Part shown: positions 1-10,540 of the stretch, in pieces
How the letters are laid out: every line of letters begins with the position of its first letter
Position numbering within the stretch: position 1 is the stretch's first letter
NCBI GenBank assembly: GCA_964412195.1
Contig: CAYPNP010000031.1
Coordinates: forward strand, 1-46,759
DNA length: 46,759 nt
Direction: 5' to 3'
Origin: CAYPNP01 sp964412195
GTDB lineage: Bacteria; Acidobacteriota; JAAYUB01
Made by a program: the position numbers and the translations under genes
The notes under the pieces: model-generated
Seen by the model: only the letters and a program-made list of their open reading frames with translations
Told to the model about the DNA's origin: nothing
Databases searched by the model: none

Positions 1-1847
1 CCCTCGACTTCGCCGGCGAGGTCATGGAGCGGACCGGCGGCCGGGGCGTGGACGTGCTACTGAACTCGCTGGCCGGCGACTTTATCTCCGCCGGCCTGTC
101 GGCGCTGGCCCCCTTCGGCCGCTTCCTGGAGTTGGGCATCCGCGACGTCCTGGCGGACGCCCGCATCGGTCTGAAGCCGTTCGCCTGCGGCCTGACCTAC
201 TCGATGGTCCTGGCCGGCCCCGACACGCCGGGCTACGCGGCCGCCTGGCAGGAGATGGCCGCCCTCTTACGGGACGGGCGCCTGCCGCCCCTGCCGGTGC
301 GGACGTTCCCCGCCGGCGAGATCCGCCAGGCGTTCGATTTCATGACCCAGGCGCGGCACATCGGCAAGATCGTGGTGGAAAAGGCATCGGATGCCGAACA
401 CGCGAGCGGGATTGCCAGCGGCGACTTGGCATCGGCCGGAGAGGGCGGACCAATTCCAAATCAGGTTCCGACTCCGGCACCTGTGCAACGAGAGGAACAG
501 GGCGAGCTGGTTCCCGGGCTGGTTTCCGGGTTGAGCCATGACGAAGGGGCGGAGGCGTTCCTCCGGGTTCTCGGGCTGGGACTGCCCCAGGTGGCGGTCT
601 CCAAAACCCCGCTGGAAGAAGCCGCCCCCGGCCGGGAGCGCCCGGCGGCCGTGGGCGGAGTGCTTGCGATCGCAGCCCCGGCGCTGCCCCCGCCCCGCCC
701 TGCGTCCAAGGCCGGCGGCGCTCCGCCGAGGAACGAGCTGGAGCGAACCCTCGTCCGCATCTGGGAGAACACGCTGGGCATCCGGCCGGTCGGGATCCAC
801 GACAACTTCTTCGACCTGGGCGGCGACTCGCTGGTGGCAGTGACCCTGTTCGACGAGATCCGCCGGACCCTGGGCCGGGGCCTGCAGATCTCGCTCCTCT
901 TCGAGGCACCCACCATCGCCCGGTTGGCCGAGGCCCTCGGCGGCCGGCCTGCGGCGGAGGCCGGTCCATCGATCGGCCGGATGACGCCGGACGGCACACC
1001 GCCCGGTGCCGAATTCGATCCGGAGCCGTCCCGAGCCCCGAGACCCGCCGCCGAGGCTTCCCTTCCGGAAACCGTTCCAAAGCCCCTGGTCTTCGTGCAC
1101 AACATCTACGGCGAGGTCCTGGTGTACCGGGCCATCACCCGCCGCCTGCTGCCCGAGTTCCAGGTGGACACCCTGGCTGCGCCGATCGCCGACGGAAGCT
1201 ACCGGCATTTTCAAAGCGTCGAGGAGCTGGCGGCCGGCTACGTCCGGCGGGTCCTGACGGACCACCCGGCGGGGCCCTGCCTCCTGCTCGGCCACTCGGT
1301 GGGCGGCCTGCTGGCGTTCGAGATGGCCCGGCAGCTCGAAGGCGCCGGCCGGGAAGTGCCCTTCCTGGGGCTGCTGGACGCCCGCCTGATCCACCCGCCG
1401 GACGGCCCGCGGCGGTTCATCGATCCCGCCTGCCTCGGCCACTGGCTGCGGAACCTGCCGCGCTGGGCGGCGCAGTTCCGGAAGGCCCGCGGGAAGCGGC
1501 GGTCCCTGGTCCGCGAGCGCTTCCACCACCTGCTGGGGGTGGAGGACCCGGAATGGCACAAGACGGTCGACCCGGCTCATGCGGCGTACATGGACTGGCT
1601 GATGGGGCTGCTGCGCCGCTACCGGCCGGGCCCGTATGGCGGCCGGGTGGTGCTCTTCCGGATCCGCCCGCTGCCGCTGCTGTCCTGGTCGCGCGAGGAC
1701 ATGGGCTGGGGCCGCCTCTGCCACACGGCGCCGGAGGTCCGGTTTATCCCCGGAGACCACGCCACCATGCTGCGGGAGCCGGACGTCGCCGGCCTGGCCG
1801 CCGAGATCAAATCGGCCCTCTTAAGCCCGCAGGGCGCCCTAAAATAG
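1..1847 (+). CDS. Polyketide synthase C-terminus (ER-ACP-TE), 5' end outside window
   Basis: The gene enters from the left; the frame is open from base 3, so its start is not visible. Up to about base 390 the protein is the end of an enoyl reductase domain (GVDVLLNSLAGDF, then RHIGKIVVEK). After a Pro/Ala-rich linker, about bases 530-615 resemble the tail that normally follows a ketoreductase domain (LPQVAVSKTPLE). An acyl carrier domain follows at about 726-945; its phosphopantetheine serine is in GGDSL, codon 828-830. A thioesterase fills about 1075-1830, with nucleophile in GHSVGG (codon 1296-1298) and the late histidine in GDHATML. In the family, TE releases the finished chain. There is no room for a catalytic KR between ER and ACP, which is odd. 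The last codons and the stop lie inside a palindromic repeat. Domain calls are strong; the product cannot be inferred. Confidence 0.9.
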   Translation, partial: LDFAGEVMERTGGRGVDVLLNSLAGDFISAGLSALAPFGRFLELGIRDVLADARIGLKPFACGLTYSMVLAGPDTPGYAAAWQEMAALLRDGRLPPLPVRTFPAGEIRQAFDFMTQARHIGKIVVEKASDAEHASGIASGDLASAGEGGPIPNQVPTPAPVQREEQGELVPGLVSGLSHDEGAEAFLRVLGLGLPQVAVSKTPLEEAAPGRERPAAVGGVLAIAAPALPPPRPASKAGGAPPRNELERTLVRIWENTLGIRPVGIHDNFFDLGGDSLVAVTLFDEIRRTLGRGLQISLLFEAPTIARLAEALGGRPAAEAGPSIGRMTPDGTPPGAEFDPEPSRAPRPAAEASLPETVPKPLVFVHNIYGEVLVYRAITRRLLPEFQVDTLAAPIADGSYRHFQSVEELAAGYVRRVLTDHPAGPCLLLGHSVGGLLAFEMARQLEGAGREVPFLGLLDARLIHPPDGPRRFIDPACLGHWLRNLPRWAAQFRKARGKRRSLVRERFHHLLGVEDPEWHKTVDPAHAAYMDWLMGLLRRYRPGPYGGRVVLFRIRPLPLLSWSREDMGWGRLCHTAPEVRFIPGDHATMLREPDVAGLAAEIKSALLSPQGALK

Positions 1848-2097
1848 CTCCAGGCGTCAGCCTGGGGAGTGGCGCAGCGTCAGCAGATTAAGTGGTTTCC
1901 TTGCCCTGAGCCCCGCCTCGGGGCGGCATAACGACACAAATCAAAGTAATGAAATTTCCCCTGTCAGAGATCGAGGGGCCGAATTGGATCTGGTATGCCG
2001 CCCCCAAGCGGGCTCGGAGAGGAGATCCAGAACACATGGAACTTTCGCACCTCACCCCAGGCTGGCGCCTGGGGCTATTTTAGGACGCCCTCCGGGC
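1825..2097. repeat. Long palindromic (MITE-like) element at the PKS 3' end
   Basis: Two 43-bp arms, 1825-1867 and 2055-2097, are inverted copies with 39 of 43 matches. A second inner inverted pair lies at about 1909-1931 and 1994-2016 (ccccgcctcggggcggcat against its mirror). The left arm overlaps the last codons of the polyketide synthase and supplies its stop codon. No open reading frame is convincing inside. The arm contains caggcgtcagcc, also present in the palindrome at 33915-34039. Together with the bases up to 2187, this fills the space before the next gene. It could act as a bidirectional terminator or be a non-autonomous mobile element. Confidence 0.75.
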
Positions 2098-2187
2098 TGA
2101 AACGGATACACCTAAACGGATTGTAATGGCAACCCTGAAAAATGTACCGTCATGAGTTTACTGCTGACAGATATCATAGAGGTCAAT

Positions 2188-3093
2188 TCAGTCTTTTCTA
2201 TCTGATAGTGCCAGGTAGGCGCCCTGCCTAACCCATAGATTCGAGGACAGAGTCAATTTCTCCGAGAGTTTCTTTACGGTGTCAGAAATCTTCAAGAGAT
2301 ATAACTCGGCCCCATTCTTTTCGTAATCCCCTGGTGCCTCACATGCGGCGTCCTCCGGTACAGAAGTCCAATGTAATCCCGCAAACCATTGGAGAGCGCA
2401 TAATTGTGAAACTGTCTCGTTCGAGGCAAGCATAGCCTCCCATTCATAGTATGTGCGCCGATCAGGATGTGGACCGATGATCCATCCCGATAGATTGTAA
2501 TCGTTGCGAACAGGTTGCCTGTGGCTGTTCTCCAAGCGAAGAAGGATGAGCCGATTCTTCTCGAACAAGAGATATTCCCGTCGAATGTCCGCGGCATTCC
2601 CGGGAGTAGTGTGAAGGATGATCAGGAATTTCCCTGGGATTTGATTTTTCGATGTCGTGATTTTATTCAAGTAGGTCCGCCACCCTATGTCCATTACTTC
2701 CGTTCTTAAAGGATGCCCTCCTTCTTCCAATATTGTAAAACGAAAATAATTGGGGCCCGGAATCGTTCTGATCCAGTAGTCTTCGAAAAGGACGAATTTC
2801 GCAGAGTTCCAACCACTGTCATGTATTCTCAGTATCCAGGCAGGATGCCATTCATGTTGTGGAGATGTTGGATTAATAGCATTGATGACAATACCGTTCT
2901 CAGACTCTGCCTCCTCTCCAGAGACGGAAGTCTCGGATGTATTACCTCTGGATTGTCTGGAAGGCTCTGGTGCTCCGAGGATTGCATCAAAGGCAGATTG
3001 AAGCCTAGCTGTTTCCTTTTCAGGTTTCTCTCGAAGATCTCGGTTAGCTTTTTCCACCAACAGTTTCCATGCATCAGTAAAAGCCATCGGCAC
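2188..3093 (-). CDS. Hypothetical protein in a low-G+C island
   Basis: I do not recognise this 301-residue protein. The first third is charged and low in complexity (KANRDLREKPEKET), then Ser/Glu-rich. Residues from about 75 to 250 look like a folded beta-rich domain with many Trp and Tyr (HEWHPAWILRIHDSGW, FVLFEDYWIRTIPG). There is no signal peptide or membrane segment. The listed start is GTG at 3093; ATG at 3087 (MAFTDAWK) is at least as likely, and neither has a clear ribosome binding site. Base composition is much lower in G+C than all neighbours, and the gene is bounded by a palindromic element on one side and a short repeat on the other, so recent acquisition is plausible. No function can be assigned. 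Confidence 0.6.
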   Translation of the reverse strand: MPMAFTDAWKLLVEKANRDLREKPEKETARLQSAFDAILGAPEPSRQSRGNTSETSVSGEEAESENGIVINAINPTSPQHEWHPAWILRIHDSGWNSAKFVLFEDYWIRTIPGPNYFRFTILEEGGHPLRTEVMDIGWRTYLNKITTSKNQIPGKFLIILHTTPGNAADIRREYLLFEKNRLILLRLENSHRQPVRNDYNLSGWIIGPHPDRRTYYEWEAMLASNETVSQLCALQWFAGLHWTSVPEDAACEAPGDYEKNGAELYLLKISDTVKKLSEKLTLSSNLWVRQGAYLALSDRKD

Positions 3094-3295
3094 GACATTG
3101 TCCGTATTTTCAACCTATTCAACTACCGAGGCAGAGAGAGATTTTGTTGTAAAACCAATTTCCAAACTGGAACCAATAGTACATAAACTAGTTGAGATGA
3201 AGCACATTAAAGTGATTATCCCATGTCGTCCCCACGCCGGTATTCGGTAGCGTTTTTGCATTAGTTCACATCTTTCTGCTTTCAGTCTTCTGCCT

Positions 3296-3343
3296 TCCGC
3301 GTTCGACGTTCGATGTTCGATGTTCGATGTTCGACGTTCGTTC
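3296..3343. repeat. Degenerate gttcgatgttcga repeat downstream of amrB
   Basis: Near-tandem 9-bp units of the type gttcgatgttcgatgttcg lie about 20 bp beyond the amrB stop codon. The same word recurs at 20474-20592, 27178-27215 and inside plsY at about 37332-37375. The rest of 3094-3363 holds no gene that I can support: it is A+T-rich up to about 3280 and then returns to the bulk composition. Confidence 0.7.
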
Positions 3344-3363
3344 AGGACGATTGAAGGAACCGC

Positions 3364-4170
3364 CTACAGGAACAGCATCCCGGCATATCCCACCACGCTG
3401 CCCATGTCGCCGGTGACGTCGCCGGAGGTGGCGTAGCGGACCAGCTCGCCGCGGGTCGCGCCCAGCTTCTGGCAGGCCCGGGCCACCGCCGCCGCCGGCG
3501 CCCAGCCGCACATAGAGATGTCCTCCTCGCGCACCGTCCGGGCCAGCGCCTCCGGGTCCAGTGCCTCCAGGCAGCGGATGGCCAGGTGGTCCTTGCGCGA
3601 CGCCTGCCGGGCCGGCTCGTAGTGGGTCATGTCCGAGCTGGCCACCAGCAGCACCGGCTCGCCGGCGGCCTCCACCGCCCCGGCCAGGGCGTCGCCGAGG
3701 CGCAGCAGCGTCTCCAGCCGGTTGGTGCCGACGCAGATGGGCACGAAGTAGAAGCTCTCCCGCCGGTACTGCAGGAAAGGCAGCTGCACCTCCAGCGAGT
3801 GCTCGAACCGGTGGGCGAACTCGTCGGCCTCCAGCTCCGGCAGGCGGGCCGACAGCTCCGCCGCCAGCGGCGCGTCGATGGGCACGTCCCCCAGGGGCGT
3901 GTGCCAGATGCCCTCCCCCATGAAGGCCAGCGACCGGCCGTGGCCGGTGTGGTTGGGGCACAGGATGATCAGCCGGCCGGGGATCTCCGCCGCCGCGTAG
4001 ACGGCGCCCGCCACCGGCCCCGAGTACATGTACCCCGCGTGCGGGGCCATCAGGCCGAAGGCCTGCCTGGGCTCCGACACGTCTGGGATGTACCGTCCCA
4101 GCTCCGCCAGCAGGGCCTGTTTCGAACCCGGGTAGAAGCGACCGGCCACCGCGGGCATCCGCGTCGTCAT
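3364..4170 (-). CDS. amrB: AmmeMemoRadiSam system protein B (MEMO1 family)
   Basis: This 268-residue protein matches the Memo family along its length: MPAVAGRFYPG at the N-terminus, the APHAGYMYSG motif, CPNHTGHG, and HSLEVQLPF, which hold the conserved histidines of the family's active-site-like pocket. Such proteins resemble class III extradiol dioxygenases and usually occur with AmmeCR1-like and radical SAM partners; neither partner is in this window. The start is placed at ATG 4170 because GAGGAGG lies five bases upstream; an in-frame GTG at 4176 overlaps that site and is unlikely. A perfect extended -10 promoter lies about 60 bp upstream. Its biochemical role in bacteria is not firmly established. 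Confidence 0.9.
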   Translation of the reverse strand: MTTRMPAVAGRFYPGSKQALLAELGRYIPDVSEPRQAFGLMAPHAGYMYSGPVAGAVYAAAEIPGRLIILCPNHTGHGRSLAFMGEGIWHTPLGDVPIDAPLAAELSARLPELEADEFAHRFEHSLEVQLPFLQYRRESFYFVPICVGTNRLETLLRLGDALAGAVEAAGEPVLLVASSDMTHYEPARQASRKDHLAIRCLEALDPEALARTVREEDISMCGWAPAAAVARACQKLGATRGELVRYATSGDVTGDMGSVVGYAGMLFL

Positions 4171-4226
4171 GGGCACCTCCTCGAGGATGGACCCGGAACG
4201 TCCGTCTTCTCCGAAAAGCTTCGGCT

Positions 4227-4235
4227 ATTATACCA
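4227..4235 (-). promoter_or_regulatory. Extended -10 promoter of amrB
   Basis: On the minus strand this reads TGGTATAAT, a consensus extended -10 element. No good -35 is visible, as expected for the extended type. Transcription would start near 4220, leaving a leader of about 50 nt before the ATG at 4170. Confidence 0.55.
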
Positions 4236-4254
4236 TTTTTGACATGTGCAGCGG

Positions 4255-4745
4255 GGCGGCGTCCCGCGCCGGCGGCTCACGCCTGCCGGTACTGACTCCT
4301 CGGCGAGGGCGGCGTCCCGCGCCGGCGGCTCACGCCTGCCGGTACTGACTTCACGGCGAGGGCGGCGTCCCGCGCCGGCGGCTCACGCCCGCCGGTACTG
4401 ACTCCTCGGCGAGGGCGGCGTCCCGCACCGGCGGCTCACGCCTGCCGGTACTNNNNNNNNNNNNNNNNNNNNNNNNNNNNNNNNNNNNNNNNNNNNNNNN
4501 NNNNNNNNNNNNNNNNNNNNNNNNNNNNNNNNNNNNNNNNNNNNNNNNNNNNCCTGCCGGTACTGACTCCTCGGCGAGGGCGGCGTCCCGCGCCGGCGGC
4601 TCACGCCCGCCGGTGCTGACTCCTCGGCGAGGGCGGCGTCCCGCACCGGCGGCTCACGCCTGCCGGTACTGACTCCTCGGCGAGGGCGGCGTCCCGCGCC
4701 GGCGGCTCACGCCCGCCGGTGCTGACTCCTCGGCGAGGGCGGCAT
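4255..4745. repeat. 53-bp tandem repeat array, interrupted by the assembly gap
   Basis: Units start at 4256, 4309, 4362 and 4415 before the gap and at 4580, 4633 and 4686 after it, always 53 bp apart, with a decayed final unit at 4739. Units differ at a few positions (cgcgcc or cgcacc, tgccgg or cgccgg). Each contains ccggcggctcacgcctgccg followed by gtactg, 26 of 27 bases identical to the arm of the palindrome at 33915-34039. The array lies between the divergent amrB and gyrA genes. Copy number is unknown because of the gap. There are no spacers, so this is not a CRISPR array. Confidence 0.9.
4453..4552. other. Scaffold gap of 100 Ns inside the tandem array
   Basis: Exactly 100 undetermined bases. 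The 12 bases before the gap (cctgccggtact) are repeated directly after it, and the array phase is broken across it, so the true length is unknown and units have probably been collapsed. Confidence 0.97.
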
Positions 4746-4880
4746 CTCGCGCCGGTCCCCCATGTCTGTCACCGGTCACCGGCAGGCATGTTCCCGCTGG
4801 ATTTTTCCGCCGGGATGGCGTAAAATTCCGGGTTTGCCGCACCCGCCCCGCGGGACCGACATTCACAAGGATTCTTCCCC

Positions 4881-7329
<2,449 letters not shown>

Positions 7330-7352
<23 letters not shown>

Positions 7353-8187
7353 GCTCCTGCGCTTCCTGCTGGGCCACCTGCGTTTCCTGACCGCGGTGCT
7401 GGCGCTCGTCTTCGCCTGCACCTTCGTTTTCGTCACCCTGAACGTGAAGAACGCCAACGCCCTTTTCCAGCAGGCCCAGGAGGAGATGGGCACCGGCCGG
7501 CCCGATGAGGCGCTGGAAACCCTCCAGCGGCTCGAGCGGGAATTCCCTGCCTGGGGCCGGATGGAGGAGGCCTTCTACCTCCAGGGCAACATCCTCTACT
7601 TCCACAAGAACGACATCCCCAACGCCATCGAGCGGTGGGAGCGGGTCCTCAAGATCAACCCGGCCTCCCCGCACGGCTACACCATCCGGGTGCGCCTGGC
7701 GGAGATCTACCAGAACGTCGTCGGCGACACCGCGGAGGCGGTCCGCCAGTGGAAGACCGTCATCCGGCTCTACCCCAAGGACCCGGAAGTCCCCCGCTTC
7801 CGCATGAACCTGGCCGACTGCTACGTCAAGCTGGACCAGTACGAGGTGGCCCTGCTGGAGCTGAAGAACCTCATCCGCCAGACATCCGACGAGCACATCC
7901 GCCAGCAGGCGACGATCCACGTCGCGGCGATCTACTACCTGCGGAAAGCCTACAAGGAGGCGCGCGCCACGCTGGAGCCGGTGGTGGAGCACCCGCACTG
8001 CGCCGACTGCCGCAACACCGCCCTGCTGATCTACTCGGACATCCTGGAGATCCAGGAGGATTACGACAAAGCCGTTGATATTCTCGGCCAGATCCCCGAT
8101 AATATCTTGTCACAACAGAAGAAACAGGAGCGGATCGACGGGATGCGGCGCAAGACCTTGCCGGAGCCTTCACGATCCGGCCGTTGA
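7330..8187 (+). CDS. Membrane-anchored tetratricopeptide repeat protein
   Basis: The 285-residue product has a positively charged N-terminus and one hydrophobic segment at about residues 13-38 (FLTAVLALVFACTFVFV), so it is probably an inner-membrane anchor or uncleaved signal with the rest outside the cytoplasm. From about residue 40 it consists of TPR-type helical hairpins (ALETLQRLEREFPAWGRMEEA, AIERWERVLKINP, AVRQWKTVIRLYPKDP), resembling periplasmic scaffolding proteins such as YbgF/CpoB in repeat character only. The ATG overlaps the last 23 bp of gyrA in another frame, so the two are likely co-transcribed and translationally coupled. The binding partner is unknown. Confidence 0.85.
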
Positions 8188-8201
8188 CAAAAGGAGTCCC
8201 G

Positions 8202-8534
8202 ATGACGCAGAAACAGAACATCCCCGTCAAGTTCGTCTACTCCCAGGGGAAGGAGCAGGTCCGCTTCGCCAACCAGTTCGTCTTCTCCCAGGTGGACATG
8301 GACGTGATCATGGACGTCGGCGTGGTCGACCTGCGCCAGATCGTCGAGATCAACCAGAAGATCCAGTCGCGCACGCTGCAGGCGGACGACTTCCTGGAGG
8401 CCCGGATCATCGAGCGCTACGGGATGAGCATCAGCTCCTTCATCAAGCTCAAGCAGCAGATCGACCAGATCTTCCAGAACCTGGAGAAGCAGGGCGTCCT
8501 GGTCAAGAAGCCCGACGCCGACAGCCTGCAGTAG
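8202..8534 (+). CDS. Conserved small hypothetical protein (DUF3467-like?)
   Basis: A 110-residue soluble protein. I chose the ATG at 8202 because AAAGGAG precedes it by six bases; a TTG at 8184 would overlap the previous stop codon. The sequence QVRFANQFVFSQVDMDVIMDVGVVD has a weak resemblance to DUF3467 proteins, but this is uncertain. The second half is predicted helical and amphipathic (SSFIKLKQQIDQIFQNLEKQG). It sits 14 nt after the TPR gene and 46 nt before the cyclophilin gene, so it looks like a middle member of one operon. No function is proposed. Confidence 0.75.
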   Translation: MTQKQNIPVKFVYSQGKEQVRFANQFVFSQVDMDVIMDVGVVDLRQIVEINQKIQSRTLQADDFLEARIIERYGMSISSFIKLKQQIDQIFQNLEKQGVLVKKPDADSLQ

Positions 8535-8580
8535 GGACGGCCGCTCCGGCCGGGAAACGGGAAGCGAGGGAGGTGCCCAC

Positions 8581-9210
8581 ATGATCCTGCGATGGACTGC
8601 GGCTTGCCTGTGCGCGGCGATCCTGATGGCGGCGGCCGGATGCGGCGGCGGGCCCGAGCCGGCCGCGGAAAAAGCGCCCGCGGCAGCCCCGACCCCCGAG
8701 CCTGCGCCGCCGCCGGTCCCCGCCTCCAACACCGCCGTGCTGGTGACCGCCTCCGGCGACATCACCCTGGAACTCCTTCCCGACAAGGCCCCCGAGACCG
8801 TCGCCCAGTTCAAGCGGCTGGCTGCCTCGAACTTTTACAACGGCGCCACGTTCCACCGGGTGATCAAGGACAGCCTCATCCAGGGCGGCGACCCGCTCAG
8901 CAAGGATCCGGATCCCATGAACGACGGCGAGGGCACCTGCGGCGTCCTGGTCAAGGGGGAGATCAACGACACGCCGATGAAGGCGGGCGCGGTGGCCATG
9001 GCCCATCCGGGGGACCCCAACGCGGCCAGCTGCCAGTTCTTCGTCTGCGTCAAGGACCACCCCGAGTGGCAGGGCCAGTTCACGGTCTTCGCCCGCGTCA
9101 CCGGCGGCATGGACGTCGTCCGGAAGATCTCCCAGGCCTCCGTCGGCACGGGCGCCCTGGCCGACCACCCCATCTTCAAACAAACCATCCAACGGATCGA
9201 CTTCAAGTAA
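8581..9210 (+). CDS. Peptidyl-prolyl cis-trans isomerase, cyclophilin-type lipoprotein
   Basis: The 209-residue precursor has a signal peptide ending in a lipobox-like MAAAGC (Cys21), a Pro/Ala-rich spacer to about residue 45, and then a cyclophilin domain. Recognisable cyclophilin features are APETVAQFKRLA, the active-site stretch NGATFHRVIKDSLIQGGDP, the AVAMAHPGDPNAASCQFFV segment (usually SQFF) and FTVFARVTGGMDVV. It would speed proline isomerisation in periplasmic or outer-membrane-associated folding. The Trp common in the cyclosporin pocket is not evident, as in many bacterial forms. GGGAGGT lies just upstream of the ATG. The next gene follows after 15 nt. Confidence 0.92.
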   Translation: MILRWTAACLCAAILMAAAGCGGGPEPAAEKAPAAAPTPEPAPPPVPASNTAVLVTASGDITLELLPDKAPETVAQFKRLAASNFYNGATFHRVIKDSLIQGGDPLSKDPDPMNDGEGTCGVLVKGEINDTPMKAGAVAMAHPGDPNAASCQFFVCVKDHPEWQGQFTVFARVTGGMDVVRKISQASVGTGALADHPIFKQTIQRIDFK

Positions 9211-9225
9211 CCCGAGGAGCTTCCC

Positions 9226-10338
9226 ATGCTTTTGAAAGGCAGCTTGAAAGTCACCACCCTCCCCGAGATCCTGCACTCCATCTGCATCAGCAAGGAGACC
9301 GGCATCCTCACGCTGCAGCAGTTCAACATCAAGAAGAAAATCTACTTTGAGGAAGGCGACATCGCTTTCGCCTACTCCAACCAGCGCAAGGACTCCCTGG
9401 GCGACATCCTCCTGCGCAAGGGCGTGATCACCCTCGAGCAGTACCTCGAAACCTCGAACCAGATCCGGCCGGGCGTCCGGCACGGGCAGATCCTGCTCCA
9501 GGCCAGCTACATCACCACCCAGGAGCTGATCGCCGCCGTCCACAGCCAAATCAAGGAGATCATCTTCTCGCTGTTCGAGTGGACCGAGGGGATGTTCGAC
9601 TTCGAGAAGGAGGAGAAGCGGCTGGAGAACATCAAGCTGAACATCACCTCCGCCGACCTGATCATGGCCGGCGTGAAGCGCGTGTCGGACTGGTCGGTCC
9701 TGGAGAAGATGATCGGCAGCATCGACAACGTGCTGGAGGATTCGCCCGAGTTCGACCTGAAGCGGGGCGAGATCCAGCTCTCCGAACAGGAAGTCGATAT
9801 CATGAATTACGCCCGGGGGAAGTCGATCCGCGAGGTGCTCAACTACAGCCTGCTGAACAATTACGAGACCAGCCGGTTGCTGGCGGGCTTCATCACCATC
9901 GACCTGTTCCGGATCCGCAAGCACGAACACTTCATCCTGGAGCCGGTCACCGACATCGACGCCGACAAGATGAAGCGGATGATCCAGCTCTTCAACAACA
10001 TCTACGAGTACATCTACGACACCCTCAAGACCGAGGCCGGCCCGATGGCCGAAAAGATCCTGCACAACTACTACGAGGAGATCCGGCAGGAGGAGCGGCA
10101 GATGCTCCACAACATCGAGATGAACGCCAAGGGCTGGCTGGACGCGGACCTGCTCGACCTCAACATCATGAACCTCGAGCAGGAGGACAAGACCGGCTAC
10201 GTCTACAGCACTTACCTCAAGATCCTCAGCTCCCAGCTCAAGGCCGCGCGCGAGCTGCTGGGCGAGAAGAAGAAGGCCGACCTGGAAGACGACATCAAGA
10301 AGCTGATCGAGCGCCTCTCCGGCGAACCCCACCCCTGA
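9226..10338 (+). CDS. DUF4388 (PATAN) domain protein
   Basis: The first 110 or so of 370 residues form a DUF4388/PATAN domain (LKGSLKVTTLPEILHSICISKETGILTL, then GDIAFAYSNQRKDSLGDILLRKGVIT). Such domains are found in signalling proteins of deltaproteobacteria and acidobacteria, often linked to two-component or motility regulation. The rest is helical and charged, without membrane segments or a DNA-binding motif, and includes a second winged-helix-like stretch (LSEQEVDIMNYARGKSIREVL). It is the last gene of the gyrA-TPR-ppi stretch, with GAGGAG before the ATG. A 201-bp palindrome starts one base after its stop codon. The exact role is unknown. Confidence 0.85.
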   Translation: MLLKGSLKVTTLPEILHSICISKETGILTLQQFNIKKKIYFEEGDIAFAYSNQRKDSLGDILLRKGVITLEQYLETSNQIRPGVRHGQILLQASYITTQELIAAVHSQIKEIIFSLFEWTEGMFDFEKEEKRLENIKLNITSADLIMAGVKRVSDWSVLEKMIGSIDNVLEDSPEFDLKRGEIQLSEQEVDIMNYARGKSIREVLNYSLLNNYETSRLLAGFITIDLFRIRKHEHFILEPVTDIDADKMKRMIQLFNNIYEYIYDTLKTEAGPMAEKILHNYYEEIRQEERQMLHNIEMNAKGWLDADLLDLNIMNLEQEDKTGYVYSTYLKILSSQLKAARELLGEKKKADLEDDIKKLIERLSGEPHP

Positions 10339-10339
10339 A

Positions 10340-10540
10340 GAATTCACCACAGAGACACAGAGAACACAGAGCAATCCATTTGACAATTGTCATTTGACAT
10401 TTGTCATTGGTCATTTAAGAGGCAGTATCCCGCAGGGGAGCGCTGACTGTGCGGTCCATTCTGAAATGACCGATGTCAAATGGCCATTGTCAAATGACAA
10501 ATGGATTGCTCTGTGTTCTCTGTGTCTCTGTGGTGAATTC
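10340..10540. repeat. 201-bp composite palindrome filling a convergent gene junction
   Basis: The left arm starts one base after the DUF4388 stop and the right arm ends at the base before the AIM24 stop. The outer 41 bp (gaattcaccacagagacaca and onward, 10340-10380) are mirrored at 10500-10540. The inner part is made of units like catttgacatttgtcatt, mirrored with some divergence, around a unique centre near 10425-10465. There is no ORF. It is likely to fold in RNA from either side and could be a bidirectional terminator. The outer word recurs at six other places. Confidence 0.9.

Noticed and set aside
1848..1891. Small protein-coding gene within the palindromic element
   Set aside because: The short frames there are fixed by the inverted repeat sequence and have no start signal or family resemblance.
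4255..4745. CRISPR array
   Set aside because: The 53-bp units follow each other with no spacers, and no cas genes are visible.
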